This document shows positions 17,289 to 25,053 of a stretch of 64,000 bases of DNA, piece by piece. Each line of letters opens with the position of its first letter. Within the stretch, counting starts at the first letter, position 1. The stretch comes from Nitrosomonas sp. Is79A3 (GTDB taxonomy: Bacteria > Pseudomonadota > Gammaproteobacteria > Burkholderiales > Nitrosomonadaceae). The stretch is taken from NCBI RefSeq assembly GCF_000219585.1, contig NC_015731.1, positions 62,001 to 126,000 of the forward strand, read 5' to 3'. The notes under the pieces were generated by a model. It did not search any database. It was not told the origin of the DNA and was given only the letters and a program-made list of their open reading frames with translations. The position numbers and the translations under genes are program-made.

Positions 17289-17395
17289 AACCTCTGAATA
17301 ACTGTCATTTCGAGCAGAGCGAGAAATCTATACTGTTGATTGCCAAAGATTCCTCACTACGTTCGGAATGACAAAGGTGAGTTATTCAGAGATTC
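17289..17395. repeat. Interspersed repeat with inverted ends, copy 1
   Basis: About 107 bp. The ends TCTGAATAACTGTCATTTCGA and, inverted, TCTGAATAACT then GTCATTCCGA form an imperfect hairpin. A direct second copy lies at 34866-34976 with a few changes and a 3-bp insertion. It is non-coding and MITE- or REP-like. Confidence 0.8.
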
Positions 17396-17472
17396 CTTTA
17401 TCTAGCGCCGTGGCACTTTAGCTTTTGTCTCAGCGAACGTGAAACCAGCCAGCGGTGGTGGTTATGCTCATT

Positions 17473-18213
17473 TCAACCAGCGCTTGTTTCGTTTCCTGCA
17501 GCAATGGACTGAGGAAACAATCTGGCGTAATGATTGTTAAGTACGTTGTAACACGCGCAAGACGCCGCTTCGAGTTTCTTTCGATTAAGGATATTGATGT
17601 CGCCACGGATATAACTGATGAGTTTTTGCTGTTGCAGCTTACCTGCAGCGATGGTGATGCTACTTCTGCGTACGCCGAGCATGTCGGCAAGGTATTCTTG
17701 CGTGAGATGGAAATGATCAGCATGTGCGCGATCGTGCGTCATTAGCAACCAGCGCGCCAGCCGTGGTTCAATCTCATGAAAATGGGTACAGGCTGCAGTT
17801 TGCGACAGTTGCGTCACCAATACATACAGATAACGGTTGAGTGTGGATAGCATGCAAGGACTGTTATGCAACTCGCGCTGAAATTGTGCGGCTGTCATCC
17901 GTAGCGCACTGCCAGAACCTTGCACCACTGCCTTCAGTGGCGCATCTGCGACTTCCAGCGCGAGTGTTGCGCCAAGCATGCCTTCATTACCGATTAGTCC
18001 CACTTCCAGCGGTTGATGACCTTCCATTGCTATCACCAGCGAGATGAAACCGGTAAGGGGAAAGTATACATGCTGGATGGGCTGATCCGGTTTACACAAA
18101 ATATCGCCAAAAACCAGCTCTGTCGACTCGCAATGCTGCAAGAACCTGTTTCGTTCCTCGCGCGACAAATAGCTGATCAGGTGATTGGTCACTACAGGTA
18201 TTACTGCTGACAT
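17473..18213 (-). CDS. Crp/Fnr-family regulator, divergent recognition helix
   Basis: A 246-aa regulator with an N-terminal cyclic-nucleotide-like barrel (about 25-120: LCKPDQPIQHVYFPLTGFIS, GNEGMLGATLAL) and a C-terminal Crp-type winged helix (about 160-220). No Cys cluster for an FNR-type Fe-S centre is seen, and the CRP phosphate-binding Arg position holds Lys in this subfamily, so the ligand is unknown. The recognition helix reads LGVRRSSITIAAGKLQQQ: the Glu that CRP and the two other paralogues carry after RR is Ser. It may read a different or relaxed site. An imperfect box lies 102 bp before the start. It is separated by about 240 bp from the next paralogue on the same strand. Confidence 0.88.
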   Translation of the reverse strand: MSAVIPVVTNHLISYLSREERNRFLQHCESTELVFGDILCKPDQPIQHVYFPLTGFISLVIAMEGHQPLEVGLIGNEGMLGATLALEVADAPLKAVVQGSGSALRMTAAQFQRELHNSPCMLSTLNRYLYVLVTQLSQTAACTHFHEIEPRLARWLLMTHDRAHADHFHLTQEYLADMLGVRRSSITIAAGKLQQQKLISYIRGDINILNRKKLEAASCACYNVLNNHYARLFPQSIAAGNETSAG

Positions 18214-18314
18214 TTTTATTTATCCTATAGCATGAAAAAACCCGGCAGGATAATACGAGAAAAGTATAAAATAATTTACAAAATGTAGCTTAAACAATAG
18301 TTACACAATAAGTC

Positions 18315-18330
18315 TGTTCGCTACGACACA
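18315..18330 (-). promoter_or_regulatory. Imperfect Crp/Fnr-type box g
   Basis: TGTTCGCTACGACACA, with one good half site (TGTTCG) and a weaker second half. It lies 102 bp before the regulator that starts at 18213. No clear -10 appears at the standard distance. Confidence 0.45.
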
Positions 18331-18451
18331 CAAAAAATACACAACAGTACTTTAGTTTTGTTTGTAAAAACGGAGTTTCGCAAAAAAGAATTTTGCTAAT
18401 AAATCTGCAGTGTTCCCTGGTTGCCGCAAATTTTTCCGCATGTTATTGAAA

Positions 18452-19180
18452 CTAGCGCGGAGAAACATCGGGCAACAAGCGATCAGTTTCTCGTTTGACT
18501 ACGGAGTAACATTCGCAACACAGTTGCTCTAATTTGGGTCGATCCATTACTGTGATATGTCCGCGGTTGTATTCGATCACACCGAGTTTTTGCAACTTGC
18601 TGGCCGCATCGGTGACGCCTTCACGGCGCACGCCCAGCATGTTGGCGATCAGTTCCTGGGTCATGGTCAATTGGTTGTCCGGCAAACGATCCAGCGAAAG
18701 CAGCAGCCAGCGGCACAGTTGCTGATCAATGGAATGGTGACGATTGCATACCGCTGTCTGGGCCATTTGTGTAATCAAGGCCTGTGTATAGCGTAGCATC
18801 AGGAGTAAAAAACCAGTGTGGCGATTGAATTCTTCTTTGAGCCGCGATTCCAGCAACCGGTAGGCATGACCGGCACTTTGTACGACTCCCCGGCTCGGTG
18901 TGCTTTCACCTCCCATAAATAAAGCAACGCCGATGAGACCATCGTTACCTACCACAGAGATTTCTGCCGATGCACCGCTTTCCATCACGTAGAGCAGCGA
19001 TACGATAGAGTCGGTCGGAAAATAGACATGGCGCAAGATATCCCCGGGTTCATACAAAACCTTGCCAAGCGGCAGTGACACCAATTCAAGCGCGGGAAAC
19101 AAACGATTCTGAACTTCGGCTGGCAAGGCAGCCAAAAGATGATTCTGCTGCGGGGCGGGTAGGGTAGGTATCGTGGGCAT
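18452..19180 (-). CDS. Crp/Fnr-family regulator
   Basis: A 242-aa regulator with sensory barrel (VLYEPGDILRHVYFPTDSIV, GNDGLIGVALFMGGESTPSR) and a C-terminal winged helix. The recognition helix LGVRREGVTDAASKLQKLG keeps the RE pair that CRP uses to read the G:C-rich part of TGTGA. This would suit the TGTGC half site seen around it. There are no Fe-S ligand Cys in the N-terminus. It is very similar to the regulator at 36612. An imperfect box ends 54 bp before its start, suggesting autoregulation. That this protein binds the motif is inference. Confidence 0.9.
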   Translation of the reverse strand: MPTIPTLPAPQQNHLLAALPAEVQNRLFPALELVSLPLGKVLYEPGDILRHVYFPTDSIVSLLYVMESGASAEISVVGNDGLIGVALFMGGESTPSRGVVQSAGHAYRLLESRLKEEFNRHTGFLLLMLRYTQALITQMAQTAVCNRHHSIDQQLCRWLLLSLDRLPDNQLTMTQELIANMLGVRREGVTDAASKLQKLGVIEYNRGHITVMDRPKLEQLCCECYSVVKRETDRLLPDVSPR

Positions 19181-19209
19181 AATAGCCTCTATTCTGAGGA
19201 GGTGCTACT

Positions 19210-19249
19210 AGAGTAACCCAAATCAGCTTTTTTTGTTCGCTATCATGCA
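19210..19249 (-). promoter_or_regulatory. Crp/Fnr-type box h, regulator promoter
   Basis: TGTTCGCTATCATGCA at 19234-19249, one good half and one weak half. On the minus strand TACTCT (19210-19215) follows after 18 bp, and the regulator starts at 19180. Confidence 0.52.
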
Positions 19250-19338
19250 AATACACCCAGACTCTTCGGCGATGGATGTTTTAGGTTAACAGCAAAGGTT
19301 GCCAGCGCTCAATATAAAGATCAAAAAAAGATAGTTTT

Positions 19339-19379
19339 TGTGCGCTATCGCACAGATCCTTCCCGGTTTAATGTATTTA
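19339..19379 (+). promoter_or_regulatory. Crp/Fnr-type box i, matches the consensus exactly
   Basis: TGTGCGCTATCGCACA at 19339-19354. TATTTA (19374-19379) begins 19 bp after it. The first gene downstream starts at 19538, giving a leader of about 150 nt. Confidence 0.72.
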
Positions 19380-19537
19380 ATCTCGTCATAAGTAGATTTT
19401 CGAGTTTGTTAAAACGAGGTTTCGCGAATGAATCGATTGCGCGTCTCGATTGCAGTGCTTTCGGATCAAACGCCACGATGCATTTGCGAAGCATTGTTTT
19501 AACAAACTCTCTTTCAAATAATCACTGGAGACATACT

Positions 19538-19681
19538 ATGTTAGAAACCATTGCGTTAGTGTTAATCATTCTGTGGATACTCGGGCTTGTTTCGTCGACC
19601 ATGATGGGGGGATTCATTCATTTGCTCCTGGTCATAGCGCTTATTGTGATACTACTCCGGGTTATTCAGGGCCGCGGATAA
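19538..19681 (+). CDS. Small membrane protein, lmo0937 family
   Basis: A 47-aa protein made almost wholly of two hydrophobic helices: IALVLIILWILGLVSS and FIHLLLVIALIVILLRVIQG. This is the pattern of the lmo0937/DUF5670 family of tiny membrane proteins. The frame is open from 19340, but CTGGAG lies 9 bp before the ATG at 19538, and this start gives the standard family length. It is followed after 54 bp by another small membrane protein on the same strand. The function is unknown. Family members often sit among stress genes, as here. Confidence 0.8.
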   Translation: MLETIALVLIILWILGLVSSTMMGGFIHLLLVIALIVILLRVIQGRG

Positions 19682-19735
19682 TCTTCATGTCTGTTTTCAA
19701 AAACAATTTCGATATTACTTTGCGGAGAAAACAAA

Positions 19736-19954
19736 ATGGATTTAACAAGACTATTAGCCGCCATACTGATCATTGCAGGTGCCTTAGGTCTTGCGTATGG
19801 TGGTTTTAGCTATACCGAGGAAACTCACCAGGCCAATATCGGGGCACTCCACTGGCCGGTCGATGAGAAACAATATGTCAATATCTCTGTCTGGGCAGGT
19901 GTTAGTGCTATTCTGGCTGGTGAATTTCTTTTGGTTGTCGGCAGAAGGAACTAG
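19736..19954 (+). CDS. Small membrane protein of DUF3185 type
   Basis: A 72-aa protein with an N-terminal helix (LAAILIIAGALGLAYGGFSY) and a C-terminal helix (VWAGVSAILAGEFLLVVG) around a soluble middle (HWPVDEKQYVNI). This layout is like DUF3185 proteins. GGAG lies 9 bp before the ATG. It is probably co-transcribed with the lmo0937-type gene. Its stop codon abuts a MITE that begins at 19955. The function is unknown. Confidence 0.7.
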   Translation: MDLTRLLAAILIIAGALGLAYGGFSYTEETHQANIGALHWPVDEKQYVNISVWAGVSAILAGEFLLVVGRRN

Positions 19955-20111
19955 GAGGCTGTCCGAGAACAGTGATCGTGGCGAGGATAAGCCATTTGAG
20001 ACAGAATTTTCGACTATTTGAGGCGAATAATTGTTCTAATTAACGAAAATAATCGGGAAAATGACCAAAATAGCTTTTCCGCAGTAGATCGCTCTATTCT
20101 CGGGCAGCCTC
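19955..20111. mobile_element. MITE-like element abutting a stop codon
   Basis: About 157 bp with inverted ends GAGGCTGTCCGAGAA and TTCTCGGGCAGCCTC (one mismatch). The flanks are TAG and TAA, so only TA is shared. It begins immediately after the TAG stop of the gene at 19736. No coding capacity. The only copy in this window. Confidence 0.68.
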
Positions 20112-20128
20112 TAACAACCGAATCATTT

Positions 20129-20168
20129 TGTGCGGTATCGTACAGACGTTTCTTGGCGCTGGTAATAA
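20129..20168 (+). promoter_or_regulatory. Crp/Fnr-type box j, lipoprotein promoter
   Basis: TGTGCGGTATCGTACA at 20129-20144. TAATAA (20163-20168) begins 18 bp later. The coding start is at 20255. Confidence 0.7.
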
Positions 20169-20254
20169 AATTTATATAGCAGTTAGATAACTTATGTTTA
20201 GCGGCAATGGCGCGACGAATATCACCCAAACGAAAAAAATGGAGAACTGAAAAA

Positions 20255-20485
20255 ATGAAAATGAAATCTTATTACCTTCTTATACTGATAATAGGCGCAA
20301 CGCTTCTTACGTTACCTGCCTGCGATAACAAGCAAACAGGCAGCGAAAAGGTGATGAATAAAGTTGATGATGCCCTGGATCGTCGTCCCGGCGAGAAAAT
20401 TCGTGACGCAGCAGAAGATGTGGGTCATGAACTGGATGATGCCGCCAAAGCAATTAAAGAAAGCGCTAAAGATGCTGGCAGGTAG
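20255..20485 (+). CDS. Small lipoprotein with amphipathic helix
   Basis: A 76-aa protein with signal and lipobox (GATLLTLPACDN, Cys 23). The mature chain is charged and helical (VMNKVDDALDRRPGEKIRDA, then AKAIKESAKDA). The repeated D/E/K/A pattern recalls the LEA-like or CsbD/DUF883 type of stress proteins, but I cannot name a family. GGAGAA lies 9 bp before the ATG at 20255; the longer frame from 20207 is not signal-like. It has box j upstream, and an sll1863-type gene follows 66 bp downstream, likely in one transcript. Confidence 0.75.
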   Translation: MKMKSYYLLILIIGATLLTLPACDNKQTGSEKVMNKVDDALDRRPGEKIRDAAEDVGHELDDAAKAIKESAKDAGR

Positions 20486-20551
20486 TATGCATACGTATCA
20501 TGAAGCTTGAAAGCCGGTTTTAAATTAATTAACCAGGGAAATAATATTATT

Positions 20552-20854
20552 ATGAGTACGAAAAAAGCATACCAACAAAAGATAGAAGCTGAGGTGGAGT
20601 TGGCACAAGCCAAATTGGACGAATTAAGAGCCGAAGCCAAAAGTTCTGCAGCGGATGTGCGAATTAAATATGAAAATTGTGCAGAAGAGCTTGAGCAAAA
20701 AATTAATGCCACGCAGACCAAGCTGCAAGAGCTGCACAAAGCTAATGAGGATGCTTGGGAACATCTAAAGGACAATGCAGAGATTACTTGGAATACACTC
20801 AGTAGTGCTGTTCAAGATACAGCCGCCAAATTGAAAGCGCAGTTTAAAGATTGA
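20552..20854 (+). CDS. Coiled-coil stress protein, sll1863 type
   Basis: A 100-aa soluble protein formed of a long coiled coil: EAEVELAQAKLDELRAEAKS and EELEQKINATQTKLQELHKA. The tail EDAWEHLKDNAEITWNTLSS is the sll1863-family signature (EDAWE-L-x9-W). There is no signal peptide. The ATG at 20552 is preceded by AGGGA at about 13 bp, and the frame opens at 20507. Family members are described as stress-response proteins with unknown biochemistry. It is the last gene of the box j unit and is followed by a hairpin at 20874. Confidence 0.78.
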   Translation: MSTKKAYQQKIEAEVELAQAKLDELRAEAKSSAADVRIKYENCAEELEQKINATQTKLQELHKANEDAWEHLKDNAEITWNTLSSAVQDTAAKLKAQFKD

Positions 20855-20873
20855 AATGCATCACTTGTTAAAC

Positions 20874-20909
20874 TTTTCACACTAATGCACATACCGACTA
20901 GTGTGAAAA
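20874..20909 (+). terminator. Hairpin after the sll1863-type gene
   Basis: A perfect 11-bp stem, TTTTCACACTA with TAGTGTGAAAA, and a 14-nt loop, 20 bp past the stop. No T-tract follows, so it may be a weak or factor-dependent terminator, or it may protect the 3' end. Confidence 0.5.
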
Positions 20910-21068
20910 TACCTACTATGCTATCCGGCAGAATTTGAATATCATTTAAATCGGCAGTAATAGATCGCAGATTCATTCGTTCATCAGTTCAGACAGCCTA
21001 TGCCGGGATGGCTGCTAAAATTGGCTAAAGTTTTTTGTTACTCAGGAAATGTTATAAGGATCAAAGAA

Positions 21069-22265
21069 ATGAAAAGACTTAATATCAAGAGCAAAACAAA
21101 TCAGTTGATGCTGTTTGTTTGTATATTTCTAAATATTTATTTTAGTAATATTGTCTCTGCAAATACTTTAGAGGACTCTGATAGAGTTTTTGATTGGGCA
21201 GAAAATTTTTATCCCGATATCTTCCCGTCTCATCAGACGACACAAAGTTCTGATCCTTGGTTATACCGGTATTATCCGGAGACAGGCATTTATGTGGGGA
21301 CCAACACAAATGACAGCAGCATTTATGTTCTGGGGGGGCCTTGGGGCGTCTTAAATCCAACGTACATTGATAGCTTAGCTAGTTTACTCAAGGTGGCGGA
21401 AAGTGGTGGAAGTGCGACCTCTGAGTTATCCTCCATAACCTTACCCGGTTTCCCTCATCAAATTGATATCTATGGCACAGCAGGTGCCACTAAGGCAGTC
21501 GTGTTTTTGCATGGTGGTGGAGGGCAAAATTATCAGTTTGCTTTTAATTTGGGAATCAACTTGGTTGATGGACAGCCAGCTACTGATACAGTCAACTGGA
21601 CATGGCTAGAAAATGAAAAAATTCTTGCCATATTTCCCCAAGGTCAAGCTATCTCAGGAGTTGGATATACGTGGAATAACCACGTTACAGATTCAGGGCA
21701 AAATGATGTTGCATTTCTTCAGAAGCTAGCAACTTATATCAAGGATCGTTTTGATATTTCTACTATCTATCTCGCCGGTCATTCGAATGGCGGCATGATG
21801 GCTAACAGAATGTGGTGCGAATCGGCAAAAACTTACAATGGCTATGTTGCACTTTCGGGTCCTATGTCAAGTTATTATCTATCGAATCCCTGCGAGCCTT
21901 CAGTCTTCCAGCCCTACTATGGCATTGCGGGTGAAATGGATACTGTCCTTGGTGTTAAAGGAAATTGGAATGCACCGCTATGGGAATTGAATCCGTTCTT
22001 AGTTGCAACTGTTGCAGAACATTTGGTGAATTCAACCCTCATCGGGGAGTGGAGCAGCTACCAAACCCGTGTACAGCTTGCTTGTGACGAGGTTCCTGCT
22101 GATGCCGACAAGATTAGTGATGGAATGGTAGAAACCTGGAATAATTGCGCAGGACAATTTAAGTTGCAGCACGTGCTTTCCGGTTCACATAGTGTCGATT
22201 CACTTGAAGAAGCTTCAGGTTCAAAGATAATCGATCTCATTGCCACATTTCTTAGTAAAATTTAA
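21069..22265 (+). CDS. Secreted PHB-depolymerase-like esterase
   Basis: A 398-aa exported protein. After a signal peptide (LMLFVCIFLNIYFSNIVSA) comes a 90-aa domain with VFDWAENFYPDIFP and YYPETGIYVGTN, a unit found in front of several exported hydrolases. The alpha/beta-hydrolase domain (about 125-398) follows: VVFLHGGGGQNYQF (oxyanion loop), LAGHSNGGMM (nucleophile Ser), GEMDTVLG (probable Asp) and LSGSHSVDS (probable His). The GHSNGG elbow and overall layout match LpqC/PHB depolymerase-type esterases. The substrate is unknown. The ATG at 21069 has AAGGA 9 bp upstream; the frame from 21000 adds no signal. It has no motif box and lies between two box-controlled groups. Confidence 0.82.
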   Translation: MKRLNIKSKTNQLMLFVCIFLNIYFSNIVSANTLEDSDRVFDWAENFYPDIFPSHQTTQSSDPWLYRYYPETGIYVGTNTNDSSIYVLGGPWGVLNPTYIDSLASLLKVAESGGSATSELSSITLPGFPHQIDIYGTAGATKAVVFLHGGGGQNYQFAFNLGINLVDGQPATDTVNWTWLENEKILAIFPQGQAISGVGYTWNNHVTDSGQNDVAFLQKLATYIKDRFDISTIYLAGHSNGGMMANRMWCESAKTYNGYVALSGPMSSYYLSNPCEPSVFQPYYGIAGEMDTVLGVKGNWNAPLWELNPFLVATVAEHLVNSTLIGEWSSYQTRVQLACDEVPADADKISDGMVETWNNCAGQFKLQHVLSGSHSVDSLEEASGSKIIDLIATFLSKI

Positions 22266-22535
22266 AGTTAAACTCTCCCGAGCAAAGTCAGAGGCTTATC
22301 ACAGGAGTTTCGCAATGGGGCTTTTGTGAGCCGCTATAAAGGGCAAGTGCGATCTGGAAGCGGCTATTTTGGTTGTGATCCATTAGTAATCCCCATTTAG
22401 CCGTAGGTTGGAACCGTGAGAGCACATTGCTCGTAGTATCCCGCAGTCAGTCCCCCTTTTTGCAACTCTCGATGCGGACGAGAAGCAGTGCATCTACACC
22501 GCTAAAAACCGGCAAGTACACACGCAAGGAGCGCT

Positions 22536-23642
22536 ATGGACGTTAGCCAAGAAGAAGCAAAGAAGAGCATGGAAGAACGTATTCTGCAATTCATCCAGCT
22601 TGCTGTAATCGCTATCGTTTTCATTAGCTGTTACCTGGTTATCCATCCGTTTATACCTGCGATCCTGTTCGCAATGGTGGTGTGCATTTCGACTTGGCCG
22701 CTTTATCTGCGCTTACGCAGCGTGTTATGGGAAAAACCTACTTTGGCGTCGTTACTGATGGTAATGCTGCTGATTATGTTAGTAATTATTCCCTCTGCGT
22801 TGCTTGCTGTCAGTTTGGCTGACAATGTGACCGCTACTTTTGACACAGTCAAAGTATTTCTGGAACACGGTCCGATTGAGCCGCCTCTATGGCTTAAAGA
22901 GATACCCCTGTTCGGTGAGCGACTCAATAGTTATTGGCAGGGACTTGCTTCTGGCGGGAAGGAAGCGGTGATGCTATTCAAAGAACTGCTCGAGCCGGTC
23001 AGAAATTTTCTTCTTAACTTGGGCAATGTAATTGGTCAAAGCTTGTTGCAGATGGTGTTCGCCGCATTCATTGGTTTCTTTTTTTACCGAGATGGCGAAG
23101 CCCTGATACAGGCACTGCGAAATGGGATGGCGAAGCTTCTTGCCGGTAGTCTCGGCGCAGACCCTCTGGCATTGATCCATGATACCGTGACCGGTGTTGT
23201 GCATGGTATTTTCGGCGCGGCATTAGCGCAGGCGATCGCCGCCACCATCGGTTTTTTCATTGCCGGAGTGCCGGGTGCTTTCTTGCTCGGTGCCGCCACT
23301 TTCTTTCTAGCCATGATTCCAATGGGACCAACCTTATTATGGGGCGGCGCCAGTGTTTGGTTTCTTTATCAGGAATCCTACGGCTGGGCAATTTTCATGG
23401 TGTTGTGGGGCGTATTAGTGATCAGCAGCATCGACAACTTTGTCCGACCCTATCTCATTAGCCGCGGCAGTAGCCTGTCCTTTCTGCTGATTTTTCTGGG
23501 TGTGTCTGGCGGCATCGTTGCCTATGGCTTTATCGGTATTTTCATCGGTCCTCCGATCCTGGCGATAGGCATTACCCTGGTCCAGCTATGGACGGAATAT
23601 CCGGCGACGAAATCAGAGAATCTCCCCGAAGCACTCAGCTGA
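22536..23642 (+). CDS. AI-2E family membrane transporter (PerM/UPF0118)
   Basis: A 368-aa inner-membrane protein with about eight helices in the AI-2E layout: two near the N-terminus, a soluble segment about 110-150, then a cluster to the C-terminus. The C-terminal part SSIDNFVRPYLISRGSSLSF and GFIGIFIGPPILAIGITLVQ is the most conserved family region. Members have been linked to export of small molecules or to Na+/H+ exchange; the substrate here is not known. AAGGAG is close to the ATG. A decayed second copy of its 3' end lies at 32805-32936. The 270 bp upstream (22266-22535) hold no box or gene that I can support. Confidence 0.88.
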   Translation: MDVSQEEAKKSMEERILQFIQLAVIAIVFISCYLVIHPFIPAILFAMVVCISTWPLYLRLRSVLWEKPTLASLLMVMLLIMLVIIPSALLAVSLADNVTATFDTVKVFLEHGPIEPPLWLKEIPLFGERLNSYWQGLASGGKEAVMLFKELLEPVRNFLLNLGNVIGQSLLQMVFAAFIGFFFYRDGEALIQALRNGMAKLLAGSLGADPLALIHDTVTGVVHGIFGAALAQAIAATIGFFIAGVPGAFLLGAATFFLAMIPMGPTLLWGGASVWFLYQESYGWAIFMVLWGVLVISSIDNFVRPYLISRGSSLSFLLIFLGVSGGIVAYGFIGIFIGPPILAIGITLVQLWTEYPATKSENLPEALS

Positions 23643-23672
23643 GTACAATTATCGGTGCCCATCGGTATCTTT

Positions 23673-23713
23673 TGTGCGGCACCGTACATACGGCAGCCGA
23701 TTCGTACTGTAAT
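23673..23713 (+). promoter_or_regulatory. Crp/Fnr-type box k, DUF883-YqjE unit
   Basis: TGTGCGGCACCGTACA at 23673-23688. TGTAAT (23708-23713) begins 19 bp later. The region after the box is homologous to that after box p (33097), part of an old duplication. Confidence 0.7.
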
Positions 23714-23890
23714 TTATATAAAGTATGGCAATGTGATTTGTATGACACGATCGAGCCGGGTTTTAGATCCCCACTCAGATTCGTATTCGCGGCACGTTCG
23801 TGAAAGTCTTACACATTGCTGCACAATTGCTCAATCGGCGACGTATTGAGTTAACAAATCAGTAATCTTAATTCTGCAAAGGAGACTCAA

Positions 23891-23968
23891 ATGGGTAAAT
23901 ATTTTTTAGGGTGGTTGCTCGGGGTGCCGGTATTCGTATTGGTTATCATTTATGTGCTTAACAACTAA
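23891..23968 (+). CDS. 25-aa single-helix membrane peptide
   Basis: MGKYFLGWLLGVPVFVLV continues with five more hydrophobic residues and ends LNN. It is one transmembrane helix with a short cytoplasmic start. AAAGGAGA stands 6 bp before the ATG, the best ribosome binding site in this area, which makes translation likely despite the size. Very similar short peptides occur near stress genes in other betaproteobacteria, as far as I recall. It lies in the box k unit ahead of the DUF883 gene. The function is unknown, perhaps a small regulator of a membrane protein. Confidence 0.68.
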   Translation: MGKYFLGWLLGVPVFVLVIIYVLNN

Positions 23969-24164
23969 GAGAAACGCTGAGCGTATCGATTGAATCGATG
24001 GCATTGTTGGAAAGCAGGATGATTTTGTACGATTTTGTGCTTCGTATCGCGGGAAGGTATTTTATTCAGTGCAGAGTGCAACATTTGAACAGAATTGACA
24101 AAGCAATCTATTAAGCTTTTTGAATAGTTAAGAAATTATCGAATTTTTTAAACGGAGAACAACC

Positions 24165-24452
24165 ATGGCAACAACAGATGAATTTAGTAAAGAGATGGAA
24201 CAGTTAAAAAAGGATTTGAACAGTCTGCGGTCAGACATTGGATCGTTGGTGACTTCAGTGAAGGATTTGGCGGGAAAGCAAAGTGACAGGGTTGTCGATC
24301 TGGCTCATGATGCGGAAAAGCAGGTGCGCGACCAGACTAAAGCGGCCGGAGAAAGTGTGGAAAAGTATATCGAAGAACGTCCGCTTACCAGTGCGCTTGT
24401 CGCTTTCGGCAGCGGTTTCGTGATCGGTATGCTACTGAGTAATAAACGTTAA
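24165..24452 (+). CDS. DUF883 (ElaB/YqjD-like) protein, copy 1
   Basis: A 95-aa tail-anchored protein: charged helical part (FSKEMEQLKKDLNSLRSDIG), then a C-terminal hydrophobic anchor (SALVAFGSGFVIGMLLSNKR). This is the ElaB/YqjD/DUF883 layout. Enteric members are inner-membrane proteins that bind ribosomes in stationary phase under RpoS. GGAGAA lies 8 bp before the ATG. A closely related paralogue lies at 33252, with the last 26 residues identical. It is followed after 13 bp by a YqjE-like gene, the same order as yqjD-yqjE in enterics. Confidence 0.88.
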   Translation: MATTDEFSKEMEQLKKDLNSLRSDIGSLVTSVKDLAGKQSDRVVDLAHDAEKQVRDQTKAAGESVEKYIEERPLTSALVAFGSGFVIGMLLSNKR

Positions 24453-24465
24453 ACGGCTGACATAA

Positions 24466-24945
24466 GTGTTGCCCAAATTGCTTGCAGAGATAGTCGCTGC
24501 GGAACAGGCCAAACTGTGGCGAAGCTCGGTTAAATTAGCCATCATGATGTCGTTGTTGGGATTGGCCGTGATGGCCGTAGTAGTTGGCATGGTTTTTATG
24601 CTTTATGGCTTGTACATGTCGTTAACGGAGGCATTTCCACCCTGGCAAGCCGGTGTGATTGTGGGTGGTGTCGTGGTGTTCTTTGCGGTAATCTTGTTAA
24701 TGGTTATTGCACAACAAAGCCGCGCAGCGCCGCTCAAAAGCAACAATCCCCCCGAACAGGCTGCCGATGATCCCACCGCTCAGTTGGGATCCGTAATCGG
24801 CGATATCGTTGCTAAGTCCAATGTTAAAAGCAGTGACTTTGTGCTGACGGCATTGATCGCTGGAATAGTGCTCGGCGCTAGTCCGAGTCTGCGGCAACGG
24901 ATATTAACTACGCTGTCAGACATGACGAAATCAACCGATAAATAA
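24466..24945 (+). CDS. YqjE-like (Phage_holin_3_6) membrane protein
   Basis: A 159-aa inner-membrane protein with a basic, helical N-terminus (LPKLLAEIVAAEQAKLWRSS). Two transmembrane helices follow (IMMSLLGLAVMAVVVGMVFM and GVIVGGVVVFFAVILLMVIA), then a soluble tail. The pattern is Phage_holin_3_6, which includes YqjE. Translation starts at GTG 24466; no ATG fits. It follows DUF883 after 13 bp and is probably coupled. The tail of about 70 residues is longer than in enteric YqjE and ends in a third hydrophobic stretch (FVLTALIAGIVLGA). A truncated remnant of its 5' end follows the second DUF883 copy. Confidence 0.78.
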   Translation: MLPKLLAEIVAAEQAKLWRSSVKLAIMMSLLGLAVMAVVVGMVFMLYGLYMSLTEAFPPWQAGVIVGGVVVFFAVILLMVIAQQSRAAPLKSNNPPEQAADDPTAQLGSVIGDIVAKSNVKSSDFVLTALIAGIVLGASPSLRQRILTTLSDMTKSTDK

Positions 24946-25053
24946 CTCAGTGAGGTATTTGTCGAGTATCCCTATGACTATATTTTGGCCGGGGCTAATT
25001 CCATGGAGCCTGCATTGCTGTTTAACTCGATCAATTTCTCCGATTTCTAGATA

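Noticed and set aside
22266..22535. A gene or RNA in the 270 bp before the AI-2E transporter
   Set aside because: There is a 7-bp inverted repeat (AGCCGCT with AGCGGCT), but no T-tract, frame or known RNA motif.
24021..24050. TGTGCTTCGTATCGCG as another box
   Set aside because: The halves do not pair as a palindrome, and no -10 follows. Box k already serves the unit.
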